This document shows, one piece after another, positions 10,638-22,572 of a stretch of 64,000 nucleotides of DNA. The notes under the pieces are model-generated. The model searched no databases. It saw only the letters and a list, made by a program, of their open reading frames with translations, and was not told where the DNA came from. How positions within the stretch are numbered: position 1 is the first letter of the stretch; each line of letters begins with the position of its first letter. The position numbers were made by a program, and so were the translations under genes. Location of the stretch: NCBI GenBank assembly GCA_964036275.1, contig OZ038433.1, forward strand, positions 54,267,902-54,331,901, in the 5' to 3' direction. The stretch comes from Litoditis marina. Its lineage: Eukaryota; Nematoda; Chromadorea; Rhabditida; Rhabditidae.

Positions 10638-12546
10638 TCGAGAGGGGTCACCTCACACGACCGACACAAATGGTGGGACCGACACAAATGGTGGGACCAT
10701 TTCAAGCTCTCATTCCGAGAAAATGTGAAACTGTTCGTACGCAACAACGTATGGGTCGTTTTTGTACCGAGAAGCAGGAGTACATGACTTCTCATTGATA
10801 AAGTGGAATGTAGCTCAGTGAATCAGAATTGTCAATACCAACCTCTAGTCCAAAGTATGACGTCTGTTTATTCCTTCTGAAAGGGTGAAACCTCTCGAAA
10901 AGTAGTTTGGCATAGCTTCCAGACATTTGAAAGTTGGAAAACATGCTCAAACTATAACTTATTTACACATAGTTCATGCTCACTTACTCTCTTGTACTCA
11001 TTATTTTCTGTACTCAACTGTTCCAGCACTCGCTCCAAAGATAAAATGTCCTTCTGACGCAATTCGAACGGCGACAGGATGCAAATGTAAGCCGGGAAAT
11101 ACTGACATCCTCGACACAAACTTCCCAGAAAAGAACAAGTACAAGAGAGTAAGTGAGCATGAAGTTATCGGTAAGAAACCAACTGCTCGACGTTTTCTCG
11201 ATGAACCACTTTCTTTTCAATCTCAAAAAATTGGCCTCGTAAATAGTGTAAATCGTTCTTGTATAAGCAGAAAACAATCCAAAAAAAATACGGTGTGGTT
11301 TTCACAATACATTAGCTAAAGCTTGTCTAAAAACTGGGTTTTTTTGTATTGAAACTACCGTAATCCTACCTAAATGAGCCAGATCCGGTCGTTGTAACCC
11401 GAAACAAAACTTTCTGTTTTCTCAGGTTTTTTGTTTTCCATCTCTGAGGAGGTGTTCTTTGCTTTGACTCGAGAATCTATTTTTCGATTGGGATGAAGCC
11501 GTGCCCGATTGGGATGAAGTTAAATAGGAACAAATCAATCTCAATAAAAATCAATCTCGAAGGTTACTGGCATTTATAATGTAAATGATTAGACGAGAAG
11601 GGGGTGTAAAATCTATATCTCGAATAAAATCTTGAATCTAAAATCTAAAATCTTCTAAAATATATCTAAAATAAATCTTGAATCTAAAATAAAAATCTAA
11701 AATCTTGAATCCAGGGAATGATGTGCATCCCGGACGATCCTTGCCACAATGTGAATGAGAAATTGATAGTCGTCTTCGTAGTCGACTCTTCGGGTTCCAT
11801 CGGGCGCAACGATTGGCGTTATGTGAGTATATAATGACCAAAATGATTAGAAGAATAACTTTTACAACATATACAACACATAAAAACCTAACCACTATTT
11901 GATCTAAACAAGTGTTCAGGTGTTGAACTTCTTGAAAAAGGCCGCTCCATTAATTCCCAGGAGCAGTCACGTGGGTTTCGTGAAGTTCTCTACCAGAGTG
12001 ACAGTAGCCAAGTGGTTGAGAAGTGACAGTTCGAGATTTCGTTAATGGAGTTCCTTCGAAATTTGATGACGGGACCACCAACACGGCCGCCGCCTTCTAT
12101 AAAGCCGTTCAAATGCTCAGGGTACGTTTAAAATTTCAAAAAAGTTTCACAGATCACATGCTCAAATAACTTCACTAGTTGTTCAAAACGTTCATCACAT
12201 GTACTGTAGCAAACGTTTACACGTCGATCGTGCAAATGAACAGTTCTGCTAGGATGGTTACTACCTATCATATTTTGTGTATGTAAAGCGTTTTTATTTT
12301 AGAAATCCCCCCCCCCCCTGCGTCGTTACTAGTGTCGTGTTTCTGGTCGAATACCGAGTGATTCTTCAAATTACTCTCACTTTGAAAACAAACTTGACGA
12401 AATCAGTCACTATTTTGTCATTCCAGAACGTCAGAAACAAACGAAGAGTTGTCGTATTGATTACCGATGGAGTTCCGGTAGTCCCCGGGGATGGCAGTGC
12501 GACATCGAACGCCCACGCGACCAAAGCTGCCAAAGAAGTTAGTGGG

Positions 12547-12797
12547 GGTATAATAATAATAATCTTTTACGGCAACTATTTCAGCCGTGTGTTACTTTAT
12601 ACATACAAATACAACCAAGGCAGTGATCACAATGTAGTATCTGTAGAGGGTAGTGGTCCGTAGATGTAAGACTAGGCATGGATGAGCGTTTTACCAGCTC
12701 ATGCGGTCCGCCATAAAGATACCGCGCCGAGTGGGATCGAACCGTGGTGTTTTGAGTGCTAGCGCGCACACAACCAGTCGACCACTCGGCCCCGTCG
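12547..12797 (-). mobile_element. SINE with Ser/Leu-type tRNA-like head
   Basis: On the minus strand the head reads GCCGAGTGGTCGACTGG (A-box region), then GGTTCGATCCC (B-box) about 45 nt on, then a ~150-bp body and an (ATT)n-like tail at its low-coordinate end. The tail body (AAGTAACACACGGCTGAAAT) recurs at 54152-54250. It begins 10 bp after the last vWA exon of the lectin pseudogene. Confidence 0.78.
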
Positions 12798-13712
12798 CTA
12801 GTTGGGCAATCCGAAAAATCAGTTCATTAAATTGTGAGAAAAACTAGGAAATTGAACTGATCATACAGGAACACGTGTCCAATTCCAATCAATCCTCGAA
12901 TTATCCAGGATTGCAATACCATTTTGCACATGTCCTCGTGATCGCAGTGCCTGAATATACAAACGGAATTCTTACCACCTCAACTATACCTTAACACCTT
13001 AACATAATACCTTAACGATAACCAATTCGTTCGTTTCTATAATCATCATGTTTCTTATTATTTCCATTTGGGACTCGATCATTGATCCACCCGGGGGTTA
13101 AACAGGTCAACTATCACCTTCTCCGTTAGTTTTCGATCGGTTTTGTTGGAGGAGTTGTGTCTATAACTAAGATGATTACGGTCTGAAATCGAAAAAATGT
13201 TTGGTGAGGAAGTTTTACGTCATTCCAATGTTCCGTCGCCTATTTAAGAGCAGGGATGATCTCAGTTGACGTTATCAGTGACCAAACCAGTCCAAAGAAA
13301 CAATTGTCTTCTTCGGGTGTCCAGATTGTCTATAACTTATCATCTCCTTATTAGAATTATATTTATTGAACCTTGAAAGACTATCATATTCATCTCCGTT
13401 GAATTTTCGGTGAAACTATAAATGGAATGAGAGAATCAGTCAGCATTATAGAAAACTTATTTGGTAACTATACTATTTGAAAAAATGAATGGCATTAAAG
13501 TCGGAACAATTGAATTCACCAATAATTACATGTCATCTCTTTAAAATCTTTACTATGCTATAGATTGCATGAATAGCTTTAGAATGTATTTATGAATTGC
13601 AAAGTGCATGTAAAAATAATGTCCCGGTTTATCTGGACAATGAAACACTTGAACGAACCAACAAGAAGGCCGAGAAAAAGAATGAGAATTCGCGGTATAG
13701 TCAAGGACAATT

Positions 13713-13714
13713 TA

Positions 13715-13807
<93 letters not shown>
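13713..13807. repeat. (TTA)n microsatellite
   Basis: About 31 uninterrupted TTA units. It creates spurious poly-Tyr and poly-Leu ORFs in the overlapping frames. Confidence 0.98.
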
Positions 13808-15674
13808 CAAAAATGGTCTGGCAGATTACTCGCTTATCACTTAAGCACAATCACTTACATTCTACACATTAACACTAAAATGTGAATATAAGGTTTGCTA
13901 TCTATCCAGAGAAAACATACGAGATATGCTGTTCTATCCCTTTAAGTTTATAGTTGGATTCTGTTCCTTTTTGTCGAAGCTAGTCAGTTTTCACGTGTTC
14001 CGAGATCGAACAAACTCTCAGTCATTCTTCACTAGATAATCAAACTATGTGAATTGTCGACTTAGATGGACTGTCTGTTTAGCATGGAAATGTAAATGCT
14101 GATGAACAGAACTAAGGTTGACACTCTAGTTCAAAATTATCTGGCCGACTGCCGTCATTTGACTTTTTTCAATTCTAGTGTTCGGAAGTTCAAGCCGAGT
14201 GAAACATGAAACCAACTCGTTCTAACAAACCTACATTAATATAGATAAAAAAAACTATTGTTAAGAAAGAAGGATTATTTTTGGGTACTACATGCACGGG
14301 GAATTTACGGTTGGGTATAAAAAATATTTCGAGAAAAAGGCGAAATCGACCTAGCTCTTTGTTATATTCAGTTGTTTCATCATCGGTAATAAGAGCTATC
14401 ATTCACAACTTTGATTCAGGCTCTTCAAATTTCCGGAATCACCAGTCCACTTTTTCCTTGATACTTGTGGTCGCAAACTTGTCCGAAAGGTTCGGCTTTG
14501 ATTTCCATGTTGGAACACTGTTGGAAGACTCAGACACGACGGAGAGCACAAGTTTGTCTGACTGGTAAACGAGTATAAAAAGTTGAACAAGTCGGTTTAC
14601 CTCAGGTTTGTTACAGGTTATCTTAGGAACGACGGTGTTTTCGCTCACCAATTATTCGGTATTTGTGACGAAACTGAAATACCATAAATATCTTCAGCTT
14701 TAAAAGGGGCCAGAGAGAAATTGTTATTTGGGTGGTCCTTTAGATTGATTCTATAACTACAGTACACTTAACTATTGTATTAAACGTGTTTTATTTTCAA
14801 GGGTGAGTTTCCTTCTCCTATCTTCTTCAAACATAGATTTAGTAGCTTCACTTTTTAGGAAGATGAAAAATCATTTGGTCCTCTATACAGTTGTTGACTA
14901 GCACTATTTTCCTGATGGAAACGCAGCTTTATCGAAGTTTTGGATACGGAGTGCACAAAAGGTGAGTTACTACATCATACTTCATTCGTGATTTAAATAA
15001 AGGCCGCGAAACATCAAACCGCGCTTGATAGTCTTGCAGCTTTCAACACGCCGGCTCCAACGTAAAGTTGTGACGGAAGTTGTTCAGTATATTTATAAGT
15101 ATTATTAGGATCCCGAACTTTTCAAAATCATTTTTGCATTTCAAATCAAGTCTATATTACATATTTGAAGGTCTATGTATTTAAAAACTAAAATGGCTCG
15201 GTAATGAACAAACTAGTTACTGACATGATCGAAGAGATAGAAGTGTATCAAATAAGTAGAGGAAATCGAACAAAACTGAAAAAATATAATAAAATGACAC
15301 TGGAATATCCTACTATTTTATGAACTATTCTATGTTTGATAAATGGTATTCAACATGAAACATATATTCACGGTCCGGGGCTGAAATTACCTTTTATGAA
15401 AATGCTTCTATTTATCTGGACTATGAAACATTCGCACGAACCAACAAACGGCCATGAAAGATACTGAGGGTTTGCGACTTGGCGAACAGCTAAAAACTAA
15501 TGATAGTTGTGTCATATATAGTCACTGTACGGGGGTGAGTGCTATAATGATATAACGTGAATAAAAGAACGGGATTAATCACGTTTGCTTTATTTAAATG
15601 TCAATACACAGAAAAACTGCTGCAGGTAGTTATTAAACAGTCGACATTCTATTTTTTACTAGCAATACCAACTA

Positions 15675-15789
15675 CTTAAAGAAGGACGAATATGTGGACC
15701 AATCTCGTGTCAACAGTTCTTTACACTGCAATTGAAAAATGTATTGCAGTTCAAAGTACTGAACCGTTGGACCACATAATCGTCTTTAA
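15675..15789. mobile_element. Fold-back family FB1, copy 1
   Basis: About 115 bp, TTAAAG..GGACGA at one end and the inverse TCGTC.TTTAA at the other. Hairpin arms include GTGGACCAATC and TGGACCACAT, with a centre pairing CTGCAATTGAAAAATGTATTGCAG. No ORF. Confidence 0.8.
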
Positions 15790-15965
15790 CATATTTCAGC
15801 ACCGTTGTATACAATTTAGTGAAAAATATACAGGCCAACAGAGAATTAAAAAAGCAAAGCACAGATATTTAGCTTCAATTTCAATCTTCCATGAGACATA
15901 AATCTTTTGATAGGGCTCGTACTTGCTACCGTAATACCCGGTTCATCTACAATGAGAGGATTTCA

Positions 15966-16346
15966 GGAAACATTGACTTTTTACCCTCCACCTTTCTGAA
16001 ATTGTATTGCGGTTGGGGAATTGTAGTTTGACCGGGGGTGATAATTCATCCATCGGGGGGTGATAATTCAATTCATCACCTGCAATACAAAAGCTTGAGG
16101 GTGGGGGGTAAAAAGTAAACATTTCCGATATTGAAGTTCAGCCCCCCCCCACTCGTTGAAGTTTGACCCCCCACCATTGAAGTTCTACTCCCCGCCGACC
16201 CAGGTGGGTAAATAGTAAATGTCGAAGTTGATTTTTGACCCCCCCACCTCTTTTATATTTTCAGGTTTTAGCTTGGGTGGGGGGCTGAAGTGCTACGGGA
16301 GGACCCAACTAGAGTGGGGGGGGGGGCCGATACTTCAATTTTCCCG
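15966..16346. mobile_element. G-run hairpin element, copy 1
   Basis: Two nested inverted repeats: GGAAACATTGACTTTTTACCC pairs with GGGTAAAAAGTAAACATTTCC, and GAAGTTCAGCCCCCCCC pairs with GGGGGGCTGAAG. Runs of 6-11 G or C punctuate it. Close copy at 42972-43325; a related copy at 33405-33639. Confidence 0.7.
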
Positions 16347-16821
16347 GATTCCATTCTAGTTCCAGAGATACGGTGCTCCATCCGCTGATGCTGAAAACCT
16401 GTTCAAATGAAAACGCGTTTAGCTCCGTTAACCAGAAAATGCACGAAATCGTACTTTCCTGAACGAAGCTGACTAGTTTCGCGGCCATTCATTCATTCCC
16501 ACTACATTCGCCTGGCTGTGCGGTTAACCCAAAGCTCCGACAACTAACCAGGTATGTTTTTTCTCGGTTTCGCTCGTTTCTCTATCTTTTTACCTCTCCA
16601 TTTCTCTCTCCCTCTCTTTCTAGATTCTATTATGCTCGTTATCTCGCTTTTTTATCTTACTCTCTCTCCCTTTTTCTCTCTCTCTCTCTCCCTTTAATTC
16701 AGTTCATGAAGAATCATTTAGGTTGAGAAGATTAAACTACACATCAGATTTGGCTACAACCTACCTACCTCTTTTTTCCCTAGTCTCTTTCTCTCTTATT
16801 TATACTTTTCTGCTTCTCCAT

Positions 16822-16946
16822 TTAAAGTTGAAGTACTAGATTATGTAGATCGATCCAGACGCATCGGTCCTTTTGCAGTTGTAACATCTATTGCAGTTTG
16901 AAGGACCGAAGCGTTGGGATTTGTCCACATAATCTTTCTTTTTTAA
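16822..16946. mobile_element. Fold-back family FB1, copy 2 (diverged)
   Basis: TTAAAGTTGAAG..TTATGTAGATC at the left and GTCCACATAATC at the right; the central GCAGTTTGAAGGACCGAAGCG is shared with other FB1 copies. Confidence 0.7.
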
Positions 16947-17069
16947 TTTCCTCTCTTCTTTTTATAGGCAAAAGGTTACACTCTCATATATAGGTTATTG
17001 CAAATGTCAATCTCAATGTGATAAATCAACTTTGAGAACTGTTGTTTTCCAAAATCAATATTTCCAGTC

Positions 17070-20000
17070 ATGCTAACCTATATCATTGGGTCACTTGCTC
17101 AAATATTGGCTGTCTCCATTTTCGTGGTCCCAATCCTCACACAATGCAAAGCGAAGAAGGCTCAGGTTGGTTCTCAACCGGTTTTCCACAAAACGTTTCC
17201 GGAAATTAACCGGGAAAACAATCCTGAAAACTTTCGAGAAAATGCCAGGTTAAGATTTTCCACCAGTTTTCATGGGAAGAAAGGAGTGTTCTCATGTTTT
17301 CATGAAAACAGTTTTTCCATTCCTATTTCTTAACTAACTCAACTTGACTTAGCAAACTCGTGTTGGTATTATTCGGGAGACGTGGTTCGGTTAGCTATTG
17401 AAGCCGCCTGCTACAGTCAACTACGTTAACGATGATAAGTAATAGTGTAGTTGAGATATCATAAGTGTGGCAAAGTGTCATCGGTCACCTTTGAGCTGAA
17501 CTATCCCTAACTCTGAACACCGAACCTAATCTGCCTACGTGAACTAAGCTTTCACTTTGGAGGTTTAATTCAAAGCGACCATTGTTATCTTCCCCTAATT
17601 GATTGGTTAGGTTGCGCTTTTTACAATTCAACCTCGCATCCTACAAGCAAGTAATTTAATTTTATGTTGTTTTACTGTTCTAGAGATGACAGAGTCTTAT
17701 TTTGTAGTTTGCCAATAGAACACAGCAAAATTTTTGAAACTTGAAAGATCAGGGATCAAACTATAGTCAGAGAAAGTCGAAATATGCTTTCATCCGAAAC
17801 GAAGATTGTATCTTTTTTTTCAGAAACCAGCTGGCGCCTCCGTCCGACCTACCACTCAGGTGAGTTCTTGATGAACATCTAGCGGTGTAGAAACTCTTCC
17901 ATCCTCATTAGAACTTCATGTGAATATCTCAGGAGAATCGCAGGAACACCTCATAAGCTACTCGTGAACTATTATTGTTGAAGGACTATAATTAATATAA
18001 TCTCATGAGAAGTTTGTGAGATGCTCATAAGGTGTCTCATGAACTTTTTTAGGAGATTGCTACAACGCCTAGTTAGTAACTATTGTACGGATTAACCCCC
18101 CCCCCCCCTCTTCTTTTCCATTGAATATGTACATGTCCATACCGACCTTCATTCGCTGCTCAATAACTGAGCTAGAGATAGAAAGAGTACGTAGTTCTAC
18201 CTGAAGATAGTTTTTGACGTCTCTGCATCATAACTACATCCTGACCCTACCAAAACGTATTTGAAGTTGTGAGTGTTGTGGAATTCTACTTATGACGTGC
18301 CTATCTAGACATTAACTTCGATCTGTATTATCTGAAACGCTTGAATGGTTAAATGAATTTATAACACAAGTGGAAGTAGTAAATCACTAAAACTCATAAA
18401 TGTAACACTGTGGCAAAAGTACCTCTACAACCATTTCAGGCAGCCCCAGAGACATCGAAGAAGGACGAGAAAAAGAGTGACAAAAAGAGCGAGAAGAAGA
18501 GCGAGAAGAAAAGCGAAAAGAAGAGTGAGAAGAAGAGTGAAAAGAAGAGTGAAAAGAAGAGTGAAAAGAAGAGCAAGAAGAGTGAGAAAAAGAGCGAGAA
18601 GAAAGATGCAAAGAAGGACGAAGAGAAAAAGAGCGAGAAAAAGAGCGAGAAGAAAGAAGCGGAAAAGAAGAGTGAGAAGAAAGAAAAGAAGGAAGATGAG
18701 AAGAAGAGCGAGAAGAAGGAAAAGAAAGAGGAGGAGAAGAAGAGTGAAAAGAAAGAGAAAAAGGACGACAAGGTTGGTTTTTCCAGTGATTTTGGTCTAG
18801 TTTCAACTCGTATAGGCTTAGTTTTTTTTGGCTCAGTTTGTATAAACCAATTCTCTTGATCACTTCTATTAAAGATAGTCTATGATTGGGAGCTGAGGAC
18901 TGTTTTAGTTACTAGTTTTATTAACTCTTCTAACTGAATAAGAATTAGTGCATCCATTCGAGCTGGTTTGGAAAGTGAAGTGACAATAAGTGACAGTACA
19001 GGACATCCACTAACGTTTTACCAAACATGTGTTTTCCAAACACTCATTGGAAACATACAACGATTAGAGAGGTAAGATGAATGACAAAGACAATCAGTCA
19101 AGTGTTTCAAAATGCACTATTTCAGGCACCCGAATCTGACGAAAAGAAGGAAGAGAAGAAGGTATTTTTTTTATTTTGTCGCTCAATTTTCTTGTTTTCC
19201 TGCTCCATCGTTCTATTTGATTATTCGTTTTTCACTTCTCTGTTACAGGACGGATCTAAGAAGGAAAAGTCAAAGAAGGACGCCAAGAAGTCGGAAAAAG
19301 AAAAGAAGTCAGAGAAGAAGGTATGCATATTGATTTATTGAATGGTCATGAATCCACTGTGGGTGAGAAGTGTAGTTTGATCTCAATAGTCGCCACAATT
19401 TCACAAATTTCGACTGAATAGCAACTAGATCAAACTACAAACATTGGGATAGAGCAACATACACTATCTAGGGGTTCTTCTGGAAGATAGTTGGGTAGTA
19501 GGTAGTTCAGAGATTATGAAAATCAAGATCCATCTTTTCTGAAGGTAGTATTACAGCTAATCTAACAAGTATTTTCAATGGAAAATGATCGAAATACTTT
19601 AAATCTATCAGTCTACAAATGAAATATGTGTAGTTACGCTAAACAGCCCAAGATCGGAATTAATCTTTGTAACAGCCACCGACTTCAAGTGGAGTTGAAT
19701 TCTACAATTGTTCCAATCACAGATACTATGTTTTGCCGGAACTAGAGTAAACATATTTTTCTACTTCCAGGCTAAGAAGGACGACAAGGAGGAAAAGAAA
19801 GAAGAGAAGAAAGAAGACGAGAAAGAGGAGAAAGAGGAAGACAAGAAAGAGGAAAAGAAGGAAGAAGAGAAAGAGGAAGACAAGAAAGAGGACGAGAAGG
19901 AAGAAAAGAAATCGGAGAAGAAAGTAAAGGAAAAGAAAGAGGACGAGAAGAAGGACGAAGATAAGAAGGAAGATGAAAACAAAGACGAAGAAAAGAAAGA

Positions 20001-21909
20001 GGATGATAAAAAGGAGGAGGACAAAGAAGAGAAAGAAGACAAGAAAGAAGAGAAGAAAGAGGAAAAGGAGGAAAAGAAGGAGGAAAAGAAGGAGGAAATA
20101 AAGGTAGAAAAGAAGGATGATGGTGCCGACAAAAAGGAAGACAAGAAGGACCAAAAGGGTTAGTTATTGCATTCGCACATCACTGTCGCCCACATGGTAT
20201 ATCCCATACTAAATTACAACTCACCGATATGGTGATCGAAACGTTGCAAACCGACGCATACGCTTTAGTAATGTTACTGTAACATTGATTCAAGCTAAGC
20301 TCGATGAGATTTCACATGACACATGCACCGTTTCGAGTAGGATACTTTTCACTAATATTTGATAGCTTCCAATATTTACCGAGCAAACTGAAGGAAGCTG
20401 GCATGAAGAGAGTTTTCGAAAAAAAATCGTTTCAAAAGTATCAGTTTTCAGATGTGGAAATAGACCCGAAGACCATGGCTTGGACTGACAAGGGAGGAAA
20501 ACAGGTGATTTTTAAAGGGTTTTTTATAGGTGCTTTCTTCGCCTATAAGTATATCTTGCTTTGCCGTACACACACTAAACAAGCTTCGCTTTGCATATCG
20601 GACCTACAGTAACCTTGCGAGTTTCTTCCATCAGGATTCACTCATTTCGTAGTCACTCCTAGCAGAAAATCCCAACAACTACTGACTTCCCATGCCTCTA
20701 CAGAAAACCCTCTGTGTACTTGTTTTATAATCATATAATGTAGATATATTAATCATCAGATATCATCAGATAAGCTACAATAATCAAGTTTTATGAAAAC
20801 CGGACCACCTTTCTGAAAACTTTCTATGTCGAAAATCGATAGTGTTGGACTCATCATGTCTGTTGGGAATAGTGTGAAACATTTAATTTCAATACTGCTA
20901 TTTTATGCAAAACATTTTTGTATGGTCAATAATGTATTTATTTGGGGTTAGTTCAATACTTCTGTTTTATGCAAAACGTTTTTGTATGGTCAAGAATGTA
21001 TTTATTTAAATATCGTTTTCTGGTAAATCAACGGAAAATGAATATCTATGAACTTCCAGACTATCAAAATCACGAACAATGGAACTACCCTGCAGGCCAT
21101 CAAGATAAAGTGCTCTGACAACAGACTGTTTGTGTGAGTTATCAAATCTATGAGGAATCTTTCTCACTTTGATCAACAATGTAGTTCAATGTTTCTACGC
21201 TCTTATATAATCCAGTGAAGTGAACTCTCTCGTTTCAGTGCGGTTAGATCTGAGTGTGATATGAAGCTGTATGTTTCACTGTCCATATATAATCTGGTGT
21301 TATTTCTTTTAATTTCAGGATCAACCCTGTGTTCTCTACAATTGAGCCCGGAAAGAGTGCCGAGGTCTCCATCACTAGAGGAGCCGGGGCAACCAAGCCA
21401 GACAAAGTGGTCATCGTCACTGCTGCCGTACGTTTTCACTATTACCTGTACTCAAGTCTAGTCAACACAACTACGAACATTCAACCAACATTACTGCGAT
21501 TATCGACTTCTGCTATGTGCTAACTTAGAAACACAGTTTAACTTTCACAACTAATTTTGATAAGGTTGTTACTTATATGGTGAGGATGTGCGATTTTTGG
21601 GGTACTCTTGATGTCTAGGATATCGTTCCAAATTCGTGGTGATGAGCGCAATTGTGCGTAAAACTTGAGAACTTCTTTGAACTAAGATGTCTCTTAGCGT
21701 GTTCCCGAACTGAACCGTTTAATTGTCAGTATGGTCAGGCTCGTGGTACTAAGTAAGAAGTTTGACGTAAATAAAACTTTTCTGTTCTTGTTATTCGCAC
21801 TGGAATGTTTCAGTGTACCGCAGAAGATAAGGACATTGCCGCCCACTTCAAGAAGGCTGGGCTCGCTCAAACTACCACAGAGATCCCTCAGACCGGGGGA
21901 GGAAAGTAG
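17070..21909 (+). CDS. Membrane-anchored Lys/Glu-rich protein with MSP (SSP-type) domain
   Basis: Ten phase-consistent exons: 17070-17165, 17824-17859, 18440-18772, 19126-19161, 19249-19320, 19771-20158, 20452-20504, 21060-21133, 21319-21427, 21814-21909; 430 residues. ATG lies 2 nt after a TTTCCAG acceptor (possible trans-splice site). Residues 1-25 form a hydrophobic segment (LTYIIGSLAQILAVSIFVVP). Residues about 33-317 are almost only Lys, Glu, Asp and Ser (KSEKK and EEKKEE repeats), a likely single alpha-helix or coiled region. The last ~110 residues form an MSP-like beta-domain of the nematode sperm-specific SSP type: TIKITNNGTTLQAIKIKCSD, INPVFSTIEPGKSAEVSITR, AGATKPDKVVIV, CTAEDKDIAAHF. 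Known MSP-domain proteins act in sperm motility or signalling; expression here in sperm is inference. AATAAA at 21919-21924, 10 bp after the stop. No lesion seen. Confidence 0.88.
17881..18075. mobile_element. CTCATGAGAT-type fold-back repeat, copy 2
   Basis: In intron 2 of the MSP-domain gene. Contains AATCTCATGAGAAG and GTGTCTCATGAAC and ends GATTGCTACAACGCC, as at 8250 and 28784. Confidence 0.5.
18440..18772 (+). repeat. Purine-only minisatellite inside the MSP gene exon
   Basis: A 333-bp exon whose + strand is almost entirely A and G, made of degenerate 12-bp AAGAGTGAGAAG-like units coding KSEK. The exon at 19771-20158 is a second such tract. Mirror-repeat purine tracts can form triplex DNA and expand or contract easily. 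Confidence 0.85.
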
Positions 21910-22572
21910 ATACGGCCAAATAAATGATCCACTACTATTCTTCATTGACTTTTGTGTTTGAAACGTTTGACAATAATGTAGAGATTGTGTGGACACTTTC
22001 CGTGCCTTCTTGAATGATAGACACTAGGGTTGTTAAAGTCGAACTCGAAACTCGACTCGACCCAAAATTTCTCAAAACTCGAAATTTTCCAAAACTGGAA
22101 AACTGGAAAACTCGAAATTTTCCGAAAATCCAAAACTCCCTAACCCGAAAACTCGATTTTTCGCCGAACTCGAAAACTCAAAAACACGAAAACTCGAAAA
22201 CTCGAAATGTTGAATTCGATTAACAACCCTAATACTGAGTACTGAGTAGACTTGTCTCGTTTGTTTGAAGAACCGTAAAAAAACTCTTGAGCTGAAGATT
22301 TTCGAAAACATCTCGTGGTATTCATAATTTCCCTACTCATACGGTAGCTTAAACAGAGTAGTTATGGTAGAATCATTCTATAGGACTTAGTTATGCTTTC
22401 AAGGGTTTTGTTGAAGGGTGACTAGTAAATATGTTTTCTAACATGAGCTGATTACAAAGAACAAAATAACATTTTCACTCACGATTTATTCACAAAAATA
22501 CTATTGTTGTTCGCATATGTACAAACAGGGGTCAGAGCAATTGGTCGGTCGTTCTGAGATCGTTCAAATGTT
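21910..22572. other. Convergent 3' spacer
   Basis: Lies between the stops of two convergent genes. It holds the + strand AATAAA (21919), the - strand AATAAA (TTTATT at 22485-22490) and the element at 22025-22231. No gene. Confidence 0.7.
22025..22231. mobile_element. MITE with TAGGGTTGTT termini and CGAAAACT iterations
   Basis: Starts TAGGGTTGTTAAAGTCGAAC and ends TCGATTAACAACCCTA. The interior is an iterated CTCGAAAACTCGAAATTTTC type repeat. Same termini as the 72-bp element at 59240-59311. Confidence 0.7.

Larger units (their letters stand above)
7554..12537 (+). pseudogene. C-type lectin + vWA domain gene, disrupted
   Basis: Recognisable exons: 7554-7662 and 7768-7934 (first part of a C-type lectin domain: AESLCKKMGGHLTSI, WVGLVKLEDGNWH, WAPGQPNN), 8588 to about 8770 (DGVCSFKSSRFICEK, lectin C-terminus), 11027-11148 (Cys-rich linker with CKCKPG), 11715-11822 (vWA start with MIDAS motif DSSGS), 11920-12121 (GFVKFSTRV ... 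DDGTTNTAAAF) and 12427-12537 (VVVLITDG). CTLD plus vWA is a known nematode clec architecture. Two lesions: TGA at 7851-7853 where the family has Trp (NWxW), and an extra base around 12040 that shifts frame inside the vWA domain. The 3' end of vWA is not found; a SINE begins about 10 bp after the last exon. A MITE, a MITE remnant and a LINE-like ORF sit in the 8.8-11.0 kb gap. A short repeat of the text CGCGGAATCGTTAGTTACA (near 7927 and 8036) marks a small duplication. Could also be two gene fragments. Confidence 0.75.
12800..17069. other. Intergenic, repeat-rich, no convincing gene
   Basis: About 4.3 kb. Contains the TTA microsatellite, two fold-back copies (15675, 16822), a G-run element (15966) and a dispersed repeat seen twice (TTTATCTGGACAATGAAACA at 13628 and a close variant at 15412). 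Pyrimidine-rich TCTCTCTCC tracts occupy 16560-16820. Short ORFs at 14.2-14.65 kb lack splice context or codon bias. Confidence 0.55.

Noticed and set aside
13592..13885. Poly-Tyr or poly-Leu proteins
   Set aside because: Pure products of the TTA microsatellite read in two frames.
18387..20154. Ser/Phe-, Leu/Phe- and Arg-rich ORFs on both strands
   Set aside because: Shadows of the Lys/Glu-rich purine exons of the MSP-domain gene.
20304..20451. In-frame stretch before the first MSP exon as extra coding sequence
   Set aside because: No acceptor gives the right phase; the TTTTCAG at 20445-20451 restores the frame exactly.
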